64,000 nt of DNA, taken from Inquilinus sp. KBS0705 (lineage in GTDB: Bacteria > Bacteroidota > Bacteroidia > Sphingobacteriales > Sphingobacteriaceae). Every line of letters starts with the position of its first letter. Position 1 is the first letter of the stretch. The notes under the pieces are model-generated. The model searched no databases. It saw only the letters and a list, made by a program, of their open reading frames with translations, and was not told where the DNA came from. Location: positions 124,001-188,000 of the forward strand of contig VCCI02000003.1 in the NCBI GenBank assembly GCA_005938025.2, written 5' to 3'. The position numbers were made by a program, and so were the translations under genes. Positions 1 through 8,865 of the stretch are shown piece by piece.

Positions 1-2667
1 GGGTTTTCTTCGGTTAATGGAAACAAGCCTCTGGTACTGATAGACGGTGTGGCGAGCAGCAATTTTACGTCATTAAATGGTGAATCCAACGACCTTGGTG
101 GTTTAAATCCTAACGACATCGCCAGTGTGACGGTATTAAAAGATGCTTCCGCGGCAATTTATGGCGCGCGGGCCGCTGACGGGGTAGTACTGATTACGAC
201 AAAGAAAGGGCTGAAAGGCAAACCGGTAATTAATTATACAGGCAACTTCGGTATAAAACAGGCCGATTACCTAAAAAAAATGACTACGACACTGCAGTTA
301 GCAGAAATGGAAAATGAAGCCCTCACCAATGTTGGATTGACCGGGATCTCTGACGACGTGTTTGCTAAAATTAGGGCGAACGCAGAGCCTGATCCTAACG
401 GTGGATGGCTTCCTTACCTGCAGAGTTATCCTGGCTTTTATCAAACAAATGACTGGAACAAAATCCTATATGGCACCGCGACACAGCAAAACCATAACCT
501 TAGTATATCAGGGGGAGGGGAAAACAATAATTATCTGTTCTCTGCCGGCTATGCCAGAGACAATGGGATATTCAAATATGGGAAGGACAATTCGAACCGT
601 TATAATTTGCGAATGAACTATGATTTTAAAATTTCTGACAGAATTCATATTGAAACGCGGAATAGCTATGAAAATGTGATCACTAATGACCCCAGCCAGC
701 TGGACGGCACGCCAAGTAGCGTTGCAAGAAACGTAAGATGGCGATGGAACTTTCTTCCGATCTTTAATCCTCAGGGACAATATTATACCTACCAGGGCTA
801 TGATAATCCGATACAAGAGTTATTAGAAGGTGGTGAACGGACAAGCAATCTGAACAAATTTTCATTCAATGCGAAAGCTGATATCAAGATCATTGACGGT
901 TTGACACTTACAGGACAAGCCGGGGTAAACAATTCCAATTACAATGACAATGCCTATTATACAACCTTTAACAGATATAATTATGCGGGCGATGTGGAAA
1001 GCATTTTTAATCCGCTGAACTCAGCTTATTATACCAACAATAAAAATCTTTACCAGTCTTATTCAGGCTATCTGCAATATGACAAGGCATTGGGCAAAGA
1101 TCATAAGATAGGGTTACTGGTAGGAACGTCATTTGAAAAAAACAGGGATTATGGCACTACGGTTAACGGATCAAATTTTACTGGCAATGAATTATTTACC
1201 CTAAACCTTGCTGATCAGACTAATGCTGCTTATACACATTTAAATGGCTTCGATACGGATTGGGCGCTTGCTTCGTATTTTAGCCGTTTAAGTTACTCAT
1301 TCAGAAATAAGTTCTTTTTAGACGCCACAACCCGTATTGACGGAAGTTCAAAATTTTCCAGTGATAAACGCTGGAGTGCTGTATTCCCAGCCATTTCAGC
1401 AGCGTACAATTTATCGGAGGAAAACTTCATCAAAAAATTAGGGGTCATTGACAACTTCAAATTTAGGGCGTCGTGGGGAAAAACCGGTAACCAGGATATA
1501 AGCACATTTGGGAACTATGACTATATTCCTTTAGTTAACATTGGCGGACAATACCCGCTCGGATCGCCTAATGCAGGTGCTCAGGGCGCGATATCCAGCA
1601 TTTCGTCGCCAAATCGTACCTGGGAAACTATTGAAACCACGAATTTAGGTTTGGATCTAGGGTTTTTGAGGAATCGCTTAACAGCCAGTATCGATATTTA
1701 TCGAAAAGAAAACAAGAATATGTTAGTGAATGCACAGGTTCCTGCTACATTAGGCGGTACGCCGCCGAGCCAGAACCTCGGACATTTGGTTACGAAGGGG
1801 TTTGATTTATCATTAGGCTGGCGTGATCAGATCGGAAACTTTAAATATAGCATCACCGCTATTGTAAGTGACAGCAAAAATAAACTTGTTGAGCTAAAAG
1901 GTAATGATGTTTTATCACAAGGCTTAAATTATGCTCACCAGGGTGCTTCACTTTACAGCTATTATGGTTACGAGGCTACCGGAATTATTCAGAACGCTCA
2001 GCAGCTTGAAAATTATAAAAAACTGGGCAATGTGCCTGCTAATCTCGGTGTTGGTGATATGATGTTCAAAGATATCGATGGTGACGGTTCGTTAACTCCA
2101 TATGGCGACCCGGTAAAAAAATCAAAAGGTGATCTTGTTAACCTTGGAAGTTTGTTGCCCCGGTATACCTATTCTTCGAATATCAATTTGGCCTTCAAGA
2201 ATTTTGATCTTTCTGTTCTCATACAGGGTGTAGGAAAGCAAGTTGTCATTCGAAACGGAGACTTCAGCATTCCATTAAGCCATGTTTGGTTCCAGCCTCT
2301 TCAATATTTTTATGGTAAGGAATGGACGCCCCAAAATACGAATGCAAAATATCCCAGGTTAATCGGTGGTGGAGTTGGTTTCGACAATTTGGTAAATTAT
2401 AACTGGCAAACATCTTCTTTACTCGTGAATAACCTTGCCTACCTGCGCTTTAAGGTAATTACGCTTGGTTACAATTTACCGGAGTCTTTAACGAAAAAGC
2501 TAAAAATTGCCGGTGCGCGAATTTATATAAGCGGGGAAAATCTATTTACAATTTCCAAAGGAACATGGGATAATTCATTTGATCCGGAAGAAGGTTATTC
2601 ACGTCAGGATGATCGGACATATCCTTTCACTTCTGTAAAATCAATTGGATTAAACATTAAATTTTAA
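1..2667 (+). CDS. SusC/RagA-family TonB-dependent outer-membrane transporter, 5' partial
   Basis: The open frame is already running at base 1, so the signal peptide, the carboxypeptidase-like domain and the start of the plug lie outside the window. The first visible residues (LVLIDGV) and the later VLKDASAAIYG and GVVLITTKKG segments are the SusC plug signature. The remaining roughly 800 residues are aromatic-rich alternating strands, ending in a terminal IGLNIKF beta strand, as in the 22-strand barrel. The family imports oligosaccharides through the outer membrane with TonB energy, the SusD partner binding substrate outside. The SusD gene follows after 4 bp, and a fucosidase lies just beyond, so a fucosylated glycan is the likely ligand (inference). 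The family is certain; the substrate is not. Confidence 0.95.
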   Translation, partial: GFSSVNGNKPLVLIDGVASSNFTSLNGESNDLGGLNPNDIASVTVLKDASAAIYGARAADGVVLITTKKGLKGKPVINYTGNFGIKQADYLKKMTTTLQLAEMENEALTNVGLTGISDDVFAKIRANAEPDPNGGWLPYLQSYPGFYQTNDWNKILYGTATQQNHNLSISGGGENNNYLFSAGYARDNGIFKYGKDNSNRYNLRMNYDFKISDRIHIETRNSYENVITNDPSQLDGTPSSVARNVRWRWNFLPIFNPQGQYYTYQGYDNPIQELLEGGERTSNLNKFSFNAKADIKIIDGLTLTGQAGVNNSNYNDNAYYTTFNRYNYAGDVESIFNPLNSAYYTNNKNLYQSYSGYLQYDKALGKDHKIGLLVGTSFEKNRDYGTTVNGSNFTGNELFTLNLADQTNAAYTHLNGFDTDWALASYFSRLSYSFRNKFFLDATTRIDGSSKFSSDKRWSAVFPAISAAYNLSEENFIKKLGVIDNFKFRASWGKTGNQDISTFGNYDYIPLVNIGGQYPLGSPNAGAQGAISSISSPNRTWETIETTNLGLDLGFLRNRLTASIDIYRKENKNMLVNAQVPATLGGTPPSQNLGHLVTKGFDLSLGWRDQIGNFKYSITAIVSDSKNKLVELKGNDVLSQGLNYAHQGASLYSYYGYEATGIIQNAQQLENYKKLGNVPANLGVGDMMFKDIDGDGSLTPYGDPVKKSKGDLVNLGSLLPRYTYSSNINLAFKNFDLSVLIQGVGKQVVIRNGDFSIPLSHVWFQPLQYFYGKEWTPQNTNAKYPRLIGGGVGFDNLVNYNWQTSSLLVNNLAYLRFKVITLGYNLPESLTKKLKIAGARIYISGENLFTISKGTWDNSFDPEEGYSRQDDRTYPFTSVKSIGLNIKF

Positions 2668-2671
2668 CATA

Positions 2672-4324
2672 ATGAAAAATATTTTAAAACTACTTATAGC
2701 AACGGTTTTAATAACCAGTTGTAAAAAGGGATTGGAACTTATTCCCAAAGACACGATATCTGACGCAACCTTTTATAAGACAGCTGCTGATTTCAAGCTG
2801 GGTGCAAATAACCTGTACAATTCTCTTCCGGGGTTTGACTTCAATGACACACAATCAGATTTGGCCTTTAACACCGTGAATGATGTAAGCGACGGCAATT
2901 ATTTACCTACGGCAGATAACCCTGACTGGACAAGCGCTTATGTATACATACGTGCAGCGAACAATTTAATCGCAAAAGGTAAGAGTTCGACTGATGCCGG
3001 TATAAATAATTATATAGCAGAAGCAAAATTCTTCAGGGCATTTAATTACTGGCAATTGTTTAAATTATACGGTGGCGTACCCCTGATTGATCAGTCACTG
3101 GATGTAAGCGACGAGAAACTATACACTCCCCGTTCATCACGCCAGGAAACAGCAGACTTTATTATTAAAGACCTTACAGAGGCTGCGGCCAACCTTCCGC
3201 TGAAAAGCGCATTGGGTGGTGCGGACGCCGGGAGAATAGCAAAAGGAACTGCTGATGCACTGCGTGCACGTGTTGCCTTGTTCGAGGGTACTTGGGAAAA
3301 GTATCACAATTTACCCGATATGTCGAAATACCTGAACATTGCAATAGAAGCGGCTAACAGTGTGATAAATTCCAATGAATATGAACTTTATAAAGGTAAA
3401 GGGGCTGACAGCTACCGCTACTTATTTATCGAAGCAGGAGATGACTCTAAGGAAAGCATTCTTGACAGGCGGTATGAAATAAACGTAGCGGGTCAATCGT
3501 ACCCTTATCTGATCGACAGAATTTGTTACCTGCCTACTAAAAAACTAGCTGACATGTACCTGTGCAAAGATGGTCTGCCAATTAACAATTCGCCGCTGTT
3601 TCAAGGATACAATACAATAAAGTCTGAATTTGAAAATAGAGACCCTCGCATGACTATGACGATGATTGTTCCCGGTACCGCGACACTCAGACCATTCCAT
3701 CCCACAGTCCCGGTTGTCAACTATCCCACCAATCCGCAAAGAAACGGGAACACCGGTTATATCACTTATAAATACCTGTCTGAAGACAGCTATGGAAACA
3801 ATGTCGGTGAAACCAACAACAGCCACGGTTTTGATGATCACCTGATACGCTACGCAGAGGTATTGCTCATCAAAGCAGAGGCCTTGTTCGAAAAAAATAA
3901 TGCTATCTCCGACGGCGATTTGAACACAACGATAAATGTTATACGTAACCGTGTAGGGATGCCACCGATCAGTAATGCATTTGTGAGCGGTAACAGTTTG
4001 GATATGCGATCGGAAATCCGCCGTGAGCGTTCGATCGAATTAGCCTTGGAAGGATTCAGATACGATGATTTAAGAAGATGGAAGACAGCGGAAACAGAAT
4101 TGCCTAAAGAGATAAAAGGTATTAAGATAAAAGGATCAGAGTGGCAAAGCATCGCTCCGTACAACGGGGCAGATTATCAGTCAAGGACGGATGCGAATGG
4201 CTTTCTTATTGCACAACCGGCAGCTGATAGGACTTTTGATCCTAATAAACATTATTTACAGCCATTACCAACGAGGGAGATTGCGTTGTATAATGGTCAG
4301 TTACAACAGAACCCGGGTTGGTAA
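2672..4324 (+). CDS. SusD/RagB-family surface glycan-binding lipoprotein
   Basis: The 550-residue protein begins with a short lipoprotein signal, MKNILKLLIATVLITSC, with Cys17 as lipidation site. Next come the family's TPR-like helices (for example AEAKFFRAFNYWQLFKLYGG near residues 115-135) and a C-terminal RRERSIELALEGFRYDDLRRW block, both hallmarks of SusD/RagB. It forms the lid of the SusC transporter and captures glycan at the cell surface. The start is 4 bp after the SusC stop, so the two are co-transcribed and probably translationally linked. Length is normal for the family, and a strong hairpin terminator follows. Confidence 0.95.
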   Translation: MKNILKLLIATVLITSCKKGLELIPKDTISDATFYKTAADFKLGANNLYNSLPGFDFNDTQSDLAFNTVNDVSDGNYLPTADNPDWTSAYVYIRAANNLIAKGKSSTDAGINNYIAEAKFFRAFNYWQLFKLYGGVPLIDQSLDVSDEKLYTPRSSRQETADFIIKDLTEAAANLPLKSALGGADAGRIAKGTADALRARVALFEGTWEKYHNLPDMSKYLNIAIEAANSVINSNEYELYKGKGADSYRYLFIEAGDDSKESILDRRYEINVAGQSYPYLIDRICYLPTKKLADMYLCKDGLPINNSPLFQGYNTIKSEFENRDPRMTMTMIVPGTATLRPFHPTVPVVNYPTNPQRNGNTGYITYKYLSEDSYGNNVGETNNSHGFDDHLIRYAEVLLIKAEALFEKNNAISDGDLNTTINVIRNRVGMPPISNAFVSGNSLDMRSEIRRERSIELALEGFRYDDLRRWKTAETELPKEIKGIKIKGSEWQSIAPYNGADYQSRTDANGFLIAQPAADRTFDPNKHYLQPLPTREIALYNGQLQQNPGW

Positions 4325-4352
4325 TTGGTTAATAGTTGGTTAATTTGGGAGT

Positions 4353-4382
4353 AAGGCTGTAGTGCCAGGCTACAGCCTTTTT
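4353..4382 (+). terminator. Rho-independent terminator of susCD
   Basis: Perfect 10-bp arms AAGGCTGTAG/CTACAGCCTT with a 7-nt loop are followed by a T run, 28 bp after the SusD stop. This separates the SusCD transcript from the downstream fucosidase, which must have its own promoter. Confidence 0.85.
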
Positions 4383-4455
4383 AATATTTAATAACATTAT
4401 TGGTTTGGTTTATAAAACCGCGCCATTTCTTTTAATATTTTAATTTTTCCTTTGT

Positions 4456-6198
4456 ATGAGATTTGGAATTCTTTCCTGCCTGCTGATTTTAGCTTCGTTC
4501 ATTTGTTCTGCCCAGCCAAATAATGATAACCGATTGCCTTTACCCTCCCAAACACAGCTGGAATGGCAAAACGGTGAATTAACAATGTTTGTACACTTTG
4601 GTCCTGCCACCTGGCAGGACAAGGAATATGACGACCTTTCTACTCCGTTAAAAAGAATTAACCCAGTTAAATTGAATACCGACCAGTGGGCTCAGGTAGC
4701 TAAATCATATGGGGCGAAAATCATCATATTCGTCGCAAAACATACAGGTGGGTTTTGTTGGTGGCAGACCAATACATCGAATTATTCGGTAAAGGAAGCC
4801 GGGTGGCGCGATGGCAGGGGTGATGTAATGAAAGACCTGGAAGCATCCTGCGAAAAGTACGGGTTAAAATTGGGTGTTTATCTGAGTCCGGAAGACAGAT
4901 ATCTAAATATTGGAATGGGAGGCAAAGCACGGAACCCGGCTGAACAATCAAAATATGAAAAAATCTACAGAGAACAGTTAACAGAGCTGTTAACCAGATA
5001 TGGCTCGATCAAAGAAGTGTGGGTGGATGGAAGCCTGGTTTTTAATGTTGGTGACCTTATAAAGAAATTTGCGCCAAAAGCGGTCATTCTTCAAAGTTCG
5101 GCTGCCACTATAAGATGGGTAGGCAATGAATTGGGATATGCCCCTTATCCTGCATGGAATGCTGTCAAGGAAGCTGACGCAAAATCCGGCAATAGTACAG
5201 CCAGCAATAGTGACCCTGATGGTGATACATGGTTACCCATAGAAGTTGATGTCAGCCTCCGCAGGCCTAATTGGTTTTGGAAATCGTTTAATGAAAAGGC
5301 GATTCTTCCGTTAAATGAATTAATGAAATCGTATTACCTGTCAGTTGGCAGGGGAACAGTGTTTTTAATAAATACAAGCCCTGATACAACAGGTCTGATC
5401 CCGGCGCCAGATGTCGCCCGTTTGTCGGAATTTGGAAATGAGATTAAACACAGGTTTGGCAAACCGATAGCTGAAACATGTGGAAGAGGTAAACTAATAT
5501 CACTGAAACTTCCGTCATTTACGAAGTTAGACCACGTCATAGTGTCAGAAGACATCGCGTTAGGCGAGCGTGTCAGGTCTTTTGTCGCCGAGGCGCATAC
5601 TAAAAACGGAAAATGGGAAAATTTATTTACAGGATCATCAATAGGTCACAAACTGATCATTCAATTTCCCGAGATTACAGCTGATGTAATACGATTTAGG
5701 TTTACAGGATATAAAAAATTACCGGTGATCAAATCTTTATCCGTGTTTTATAATCAAGCCCCTAAAGTAGAAATTCCACTTATAAAGGATAACTGGAATG
5801 TTAAAAATGCGGGAGAGTGGCCGGTTACAACTGCAAAAAATGGGCTCATGGAATTTACCGTGGATGTGACCAAATATTGTAAGGACGCACAGCCTTATGA
5901 AATTGCCTTTGTTATGAAAAGCAGTAATACAAAACAAGCACAATTTGCATATGATTGGGCGCAAACAGGATTATGGACAGATAATCTGAATAAGGAGGAT
6001 CGGCTAGCTGTTATCGGGTCACATCTGATTTTTGATGGTGTTGAAGCTGATCAATATTTAATTCACCAAGATAAATTTCCCGACCGCGTTCATTTTAATC
6101 TTACCGGCATCGCTCCGAAATTATTGGTGAATGTAAAATTGCGGATACCACAAAAATTTTCATCTGGTTCGGTACAGGCTTTTATCCTGAAAAAATAG
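4456..6198 (+). CDS. GH29 alpha-L-fucosidase, secreted
   Basis: A 580-residue glycoside hydrolase with a signal peptide (cleavage expected near CSAQ-PNND, residue 20). The GH29 barrel is recognisable from MFVHFGPATW at residues 44-53, FVAKHTGGFCWW at 92-103, GVYLSPEDR near 140, and EVWVDGS, whose Asp191 is in the position of the catalytic nucleophile. The C-terminal part (after about 360) looks like a beta-sandwich. GH29 enzymes release terminal alpha-L-fucose with retention of configuration; location is probably periplasmic. It is separated from SusCD by a terminator and is the strongest reason to read the neighbouring catabolic genes as L-fucose related. The family is clear; linkage preference cannot be read. 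Confidence 0.9.
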   Translation: MRFGILSCLLILASFICSAQPNNDNRLPLPSQTQLEWQNGELTMFVHFGPATWQDKEYDDLSTPLKRINPVKLNTDQWAQVAKSYGAKIIIFVAKHTGGFCWWQTNTSNYSVKEAGWRDGRGDVMKDLEASCEKYGLKLGVYLSPEDRYLNIGMGGKARNPAEQSKYEKIYREQLTELLTRYGSIKEVWVDGSLVFNVGDLIKKFAPKAVILQSSAATIRWVGNELGYAPYPAWNAVKEADAKSGNSTASNSDPDGDTWLPIEVDVSLRRPNWFWKSFNEKAILPLNELMKSYYLSVGRGTVFLINTSPDTTGLIPAPDVARLSEFGNEIKHRFGKPIAETCGRGKLISLKLPSFTKLDHVIVSEDIALGERVRSFVAEAHTKNGKWENLFTGSSIGHKLIIQFPEITADVIRFRFTGYKKLPVIKSLSVFYNQAPKVEIPLIKDNWNVKNAGEWPVTTAKNGLMEFTVDVTKYCKDAQPYEIAFVMKSSNTKQAQFAYDWAQTGLWTDNLNKEDRLAVIGSHLIFDGVEADQYLIHQDKFPDRVHFNLTGIAPKLLVNVKLRIPQKFSSGSVQAFILKK

Positions 6199-6238
6199 TT
6201 GTCGCTTATCGCAGTGGTGAATGGCTTTCTGATTAAAA

Positions 6239-6282
6239 TGAACACTGAAGCACAAAATAAAAGTGCTTCAGTGTTCATTTTT
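6239..6282. terminator. Strong hairpin terminator between convergent genes
   Basis: Perfect 15-bp arms TGAACACTGAAGCAC / GTGCTTCAGTGTTCA, with a 9-nt A-rich loop, are followed by five T. It closes the fucosidase transcript and lies 35 bp from the end of the convergent lactonase gene, so it may work in both directions. Confidence 0.88.
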
Positions 6283-6317
6283 AAAGTTAGGATGTTGGCA
6301 AGCTCGGCCCCCGTAAA

Positions 6318-7178
6318 CTAAATTAGGCCTGTAATACTTAACAAGCCCCCGGTAAATGGAAACCTTTTCATTAAATTACCATCGACACCTATTCTTGCAG
6401 AGGTTACAAAAAGAATATTCTCGTTTGCGCCTTCAAAGGCACACTTTGTAACATTCCAGGCAGGTAGAGGAATTTCCCTTATTATCAGGCCGTCATCGTT
6501 AAAACATCTTAAACGATTGCCACCGAATTCTCCAACCCAAAGATTTCCAATCTTGTCTGTTATTAAACCATCCGGAGACGAATTTAAACCTGCCCAATCT
6601 ATCAGTAATCGTGTATCTGACACGTTACCGCCTTCATCAAGCACACTACGGTACACACCTTTGCGGATCATAGTATTGCCGGAAGTTTCGACCGTATAAA
6701 GGATTTTGTTATCGGGACTGATAGCAGGGCCATTAGCAACGACATATCCTTCCAGCACTACTTTACGCGTCATATCGGTATTATAATAATAATACTTTCC
6801 AAGATTATGGCGATTGTCCATATCCATCGTGCAAGCCCATACCCCTCCGTTTTTATCAAGACATCCGTCATTAAATCTTACAGAAACACCGTCCTGATCG
6901 ATACAGTCGATCCTTTCAGCAATTATCTCGTTGTTTTCCAAAAGGGTTAACTTATGCAGGCCCGATTTGTAGCCAGCCAGCATTGATTCTTCCTTCGTAA
7001 AAATTACAAATCCTACAAACTCGCCGGTATTCCAAAAATTGAACGTTTTTGTATCGGGTTTCCAACTATAAATCTTTTTCCCTAATATATCCACCCAAAA
7101 GAGGGTTTGCATTTTGTAATTCCAAACAGGACCTTCACCTAAAGCAGACTTGGTATCCAGTAAAAAATCAATATTCAT
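6318..7178 (-). CDS. SMP-30/gluconolactonase-family sugar lactonase
   Basis: A 286-residue six-bladed beta-propeller of the SMP-30/LRE family. LGEGPVWN near residue 13 carries the metal-binding Glu, VRFNDGCLDKNGGVWACTMD at about 98-117 the substrate/metal Asn and Asp, and SSPDGL near 205 a further metal ligand. These cytosolic enzymes open sugar-1,5/1,4-lactones to aldonates. It is the last gene of a minus-strand run (gap 13 bp to the aldehyde dehydrogenase) that also holds a sugar dehydrogenase-type SDR and an aldonate dehydratase-type enzyme, which fits the lactone-opening step of an oxidative sugar pathway. There is no signal peptide. The exact lactone is not known. Confidence 0.87.
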   Translation of the reverse strand: MNIDFLLDTKSALGEGPVWNYKMQTLFWVDILGKKIYSWKPDTKTFNFWNTGEFVGFVIFTKEESMLAGYKSGLHKLTLLENNEIIAERIDCIDQDGVSVRFNDGCLDKNGGVWACTMDMDNRHNLGKYYYYNTDMTRKVVLEGYVVANGPAISPDNKILYTVETSGNTMIRKGVYRSVLDEGGNVSDTRLLIDWAGLNSSPDGLITDKIGNLWVGEFGGNRLRCFNDDGLIIREIPLPAWNVTKCAFEGANENILFVTSARIGVDGNLMKRFPFTGGLLSITGLI

Positions 7179-7191
7179 GATCCTTTTAAAA

Positions 7192-8811
7192 TTAGGATAT
7201 AATCTTAGCCTTGGTTAACTCGCCATTAACAAGCCTCAGGATATTTCCAGGGTTGTCATTTCTCAATTCCAAAGGAAGCAAATCGTCCGGAAAATTCTGA
7301 AAAGCTACCGGCCTGACAAAACGCAGTATAGCCGCAGAACCCACAGATGTAAATTTACTATCAGAGCTTGAAGGGAAAGGGCCGCCATGTTGCATGGCGT
7401 GACAAACCTCAACCCCTGTTGGATAGCCGCCAAAAACGATCCTGCCTGCTTTTTCCGTTACAGCGTCAATAATTGATCGCACGGATGTGTTGTTATCGGC
7501 TGCAGATGCATGAATGGTCGCAGTAAGCTGTCCATCCAACGAATCAATTACTTTCAGCAATTGGTTTATATCTTTATTTAAAACGACTAAGGTTGAAGGC
7601 CCAAATATTTCCGATTGCAATTGTTCACAAGTTAAAAAACTTTCTGCATCGACGCTGAATGCAATTGGCTTTGCTTGGTTATTGTTTTCATATTTTTCTA
7701 ATGGTACGGTGCCTAACACTTTTACAGACTCAATTGAAGAAATCGAAGAAATGTTAGCTATGAAATTTTTAAAAATGCCTTTATTCAACATCGTGGCACC
7801 ATTGGTTTTCCGCAACAAGCATTCGAACTCCAACAGAAATTTTTGTCCGGAAGCATCATCTATTAGCAAAACAAGTCCGGGATTAGTACAAAACTGCCCG
7901 GCGCCAAGTGATACAGACGCTATCAATTGTGTAGCTATATCTTTATAATCCTCTTTGAGCGCACCAGGCAATAAAACAACAGGATTTACAGAACTCATTT
8001 CGGCATAAACAGGAATTGGAGTTTTGCGTTCGGATGCCACCTTAATGAGAATATTTCCGGCATTGCGTGAACCTGTAAAACCAACAGCTTTGATAACTTG
8101 ACTCGTAATCAGTTTTTGAGAATCTTCATTTGATAGATAAAGTGCTGAAAATACCCCTTCCGGCAGTCCGCACTTTATTGCTGCTTTTACAATTGCAAGC
8201 GAAACTAATGCATGGGTACCTGGGTGAGAGGGGTGTGCTTTGACAATAACCGGGCAACCGGCCGCTAATGCCGATGCAGTGTCCCCACCGGCCGTTGAAA
8301 ACGCGAGAGGGAAGTTGCTTGCTCCAAACACTGCCACGGGACCAATCGGAACTAAAGTTCTCCGGATATCAGGCTTTGCGATAGGCGCACGATGCTTATC
8401 TTCAGTGTCTATCCTCACATCTTTCCAGGAAACCTCCATTAGCAAATTCGCAAAGAATCGAAGTTGCTGACATGTCCGGTGACGCTCAGAAATAATTCGT
8501 GATTCCGAAAGACCGGATTCTGCAATAGCTCGTTCAATTAATTCGGAGCCGGTAGTCATTATTTCTTCAGCGATACTAATTAAAAATGAAGACTTTTTTT
8601 CGCCGCTTAAATTCCGAAATGTATCAAATGCACCTCCGGCCAAAGATAACGCGTGTTCCATTTCTTCCGAGGTCGCGAAGTGGAACTTTCCAGGTAATTC
8701 GGAGTTGTCTGTAGGGTTTACAGCCCGAAAAAATGTTTCGCTATTTGCAGATCTTTCGTAACCGATAAAATTTGCCCCTTTTATGCTCTCGAGTATATGG
8801 TTTTGTTTCAT
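7192..8811 (-). CDS. NAD(P)-dependent aldehyde dehydrogenase, alpha-ketoglutaric semialdehyde dehydrogenase type
   Basis: A 539-residue ALDH with GPVAVFGASNFPLAFS near 155-170, the nucleotide-site GFTGSRNAG near 246, the general-base Glu in YAEMSSVNP near 270 and the catalytic Cys in GAGQFCTNPG near 303. The long C-terminus and the GGDTASALAAGCPVIVKAHPSHP stretch are typical of the ketoglutarate semialdehyde dehydrogenase (2,5-dioxovalerate) branch. That branch oxidises 2-oxoglutarate semialdehyde, the last step of Weimberg-type pentose and sugar-acid oxidation. The other expected steps (SDR, lactonase, dehydratase, FAH-fold dehydratase) are in the same run of genes, which supports the role by context. 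Confidence 0.85.
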   Translation of the reverse strand: MKQNHILESIKGANFIGYERSANSETFFRAVNPTDNSELPGKFHFATSEEMEHALSLAGGAFDTFRNLSGEKKSSFLISIAEEIMTTGSELIERAIAESGLSESRIISERHRTCQQLRFFANLLMEVSWKDVRIDTEDKHRAPIAKPDIRRTLVPIGPVAVFGASNFPLAFSTAGGDTASALAAGCPVIVKAHPSHPGTHALVSLAIVKAAIKCGLPEGVFSALYLSNEDSQKLITSQVIKAVGFTGSRNAGNILIKVASERKTPIPVYAEMSSVNPVVLLPGALKEDYKDIATQLIASVSLGAGQFCTNPGLVLLIDDASGQKFLLEFECLLRKTNGATMLNKGIFKNFIANISSISSIESVKVLGTVPLEKYENNNQAKPIAFSVDAESFLTCEQLQSEIFGPSTLVVLNKDINQLLKVIDSLDGQLTATIHASAADNNTSVRSIIDAVTEKAGRIVFGGYPTGVEVCHAMQHGGPFPSSSDSKFTSVGSAAILRFVRPVAFQNFPDDLLPLELRNDNPGNILRLVNGELTKAKIIS

Positions 8812-8865
8812 GTTAGTTGTATTTGATTACTGCAGGCATGCGATAAAATTTTTGAACATTTATAG

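Noticed and set aside
4353..4382. Further copy of the tRNA-Val att core near TTGGGAGTAAGG
   Set aside because: Only TGGGAGT matches; the rest is an ordinary transcription terminator of susCD, so it is not taken as the missing left end of element 1.
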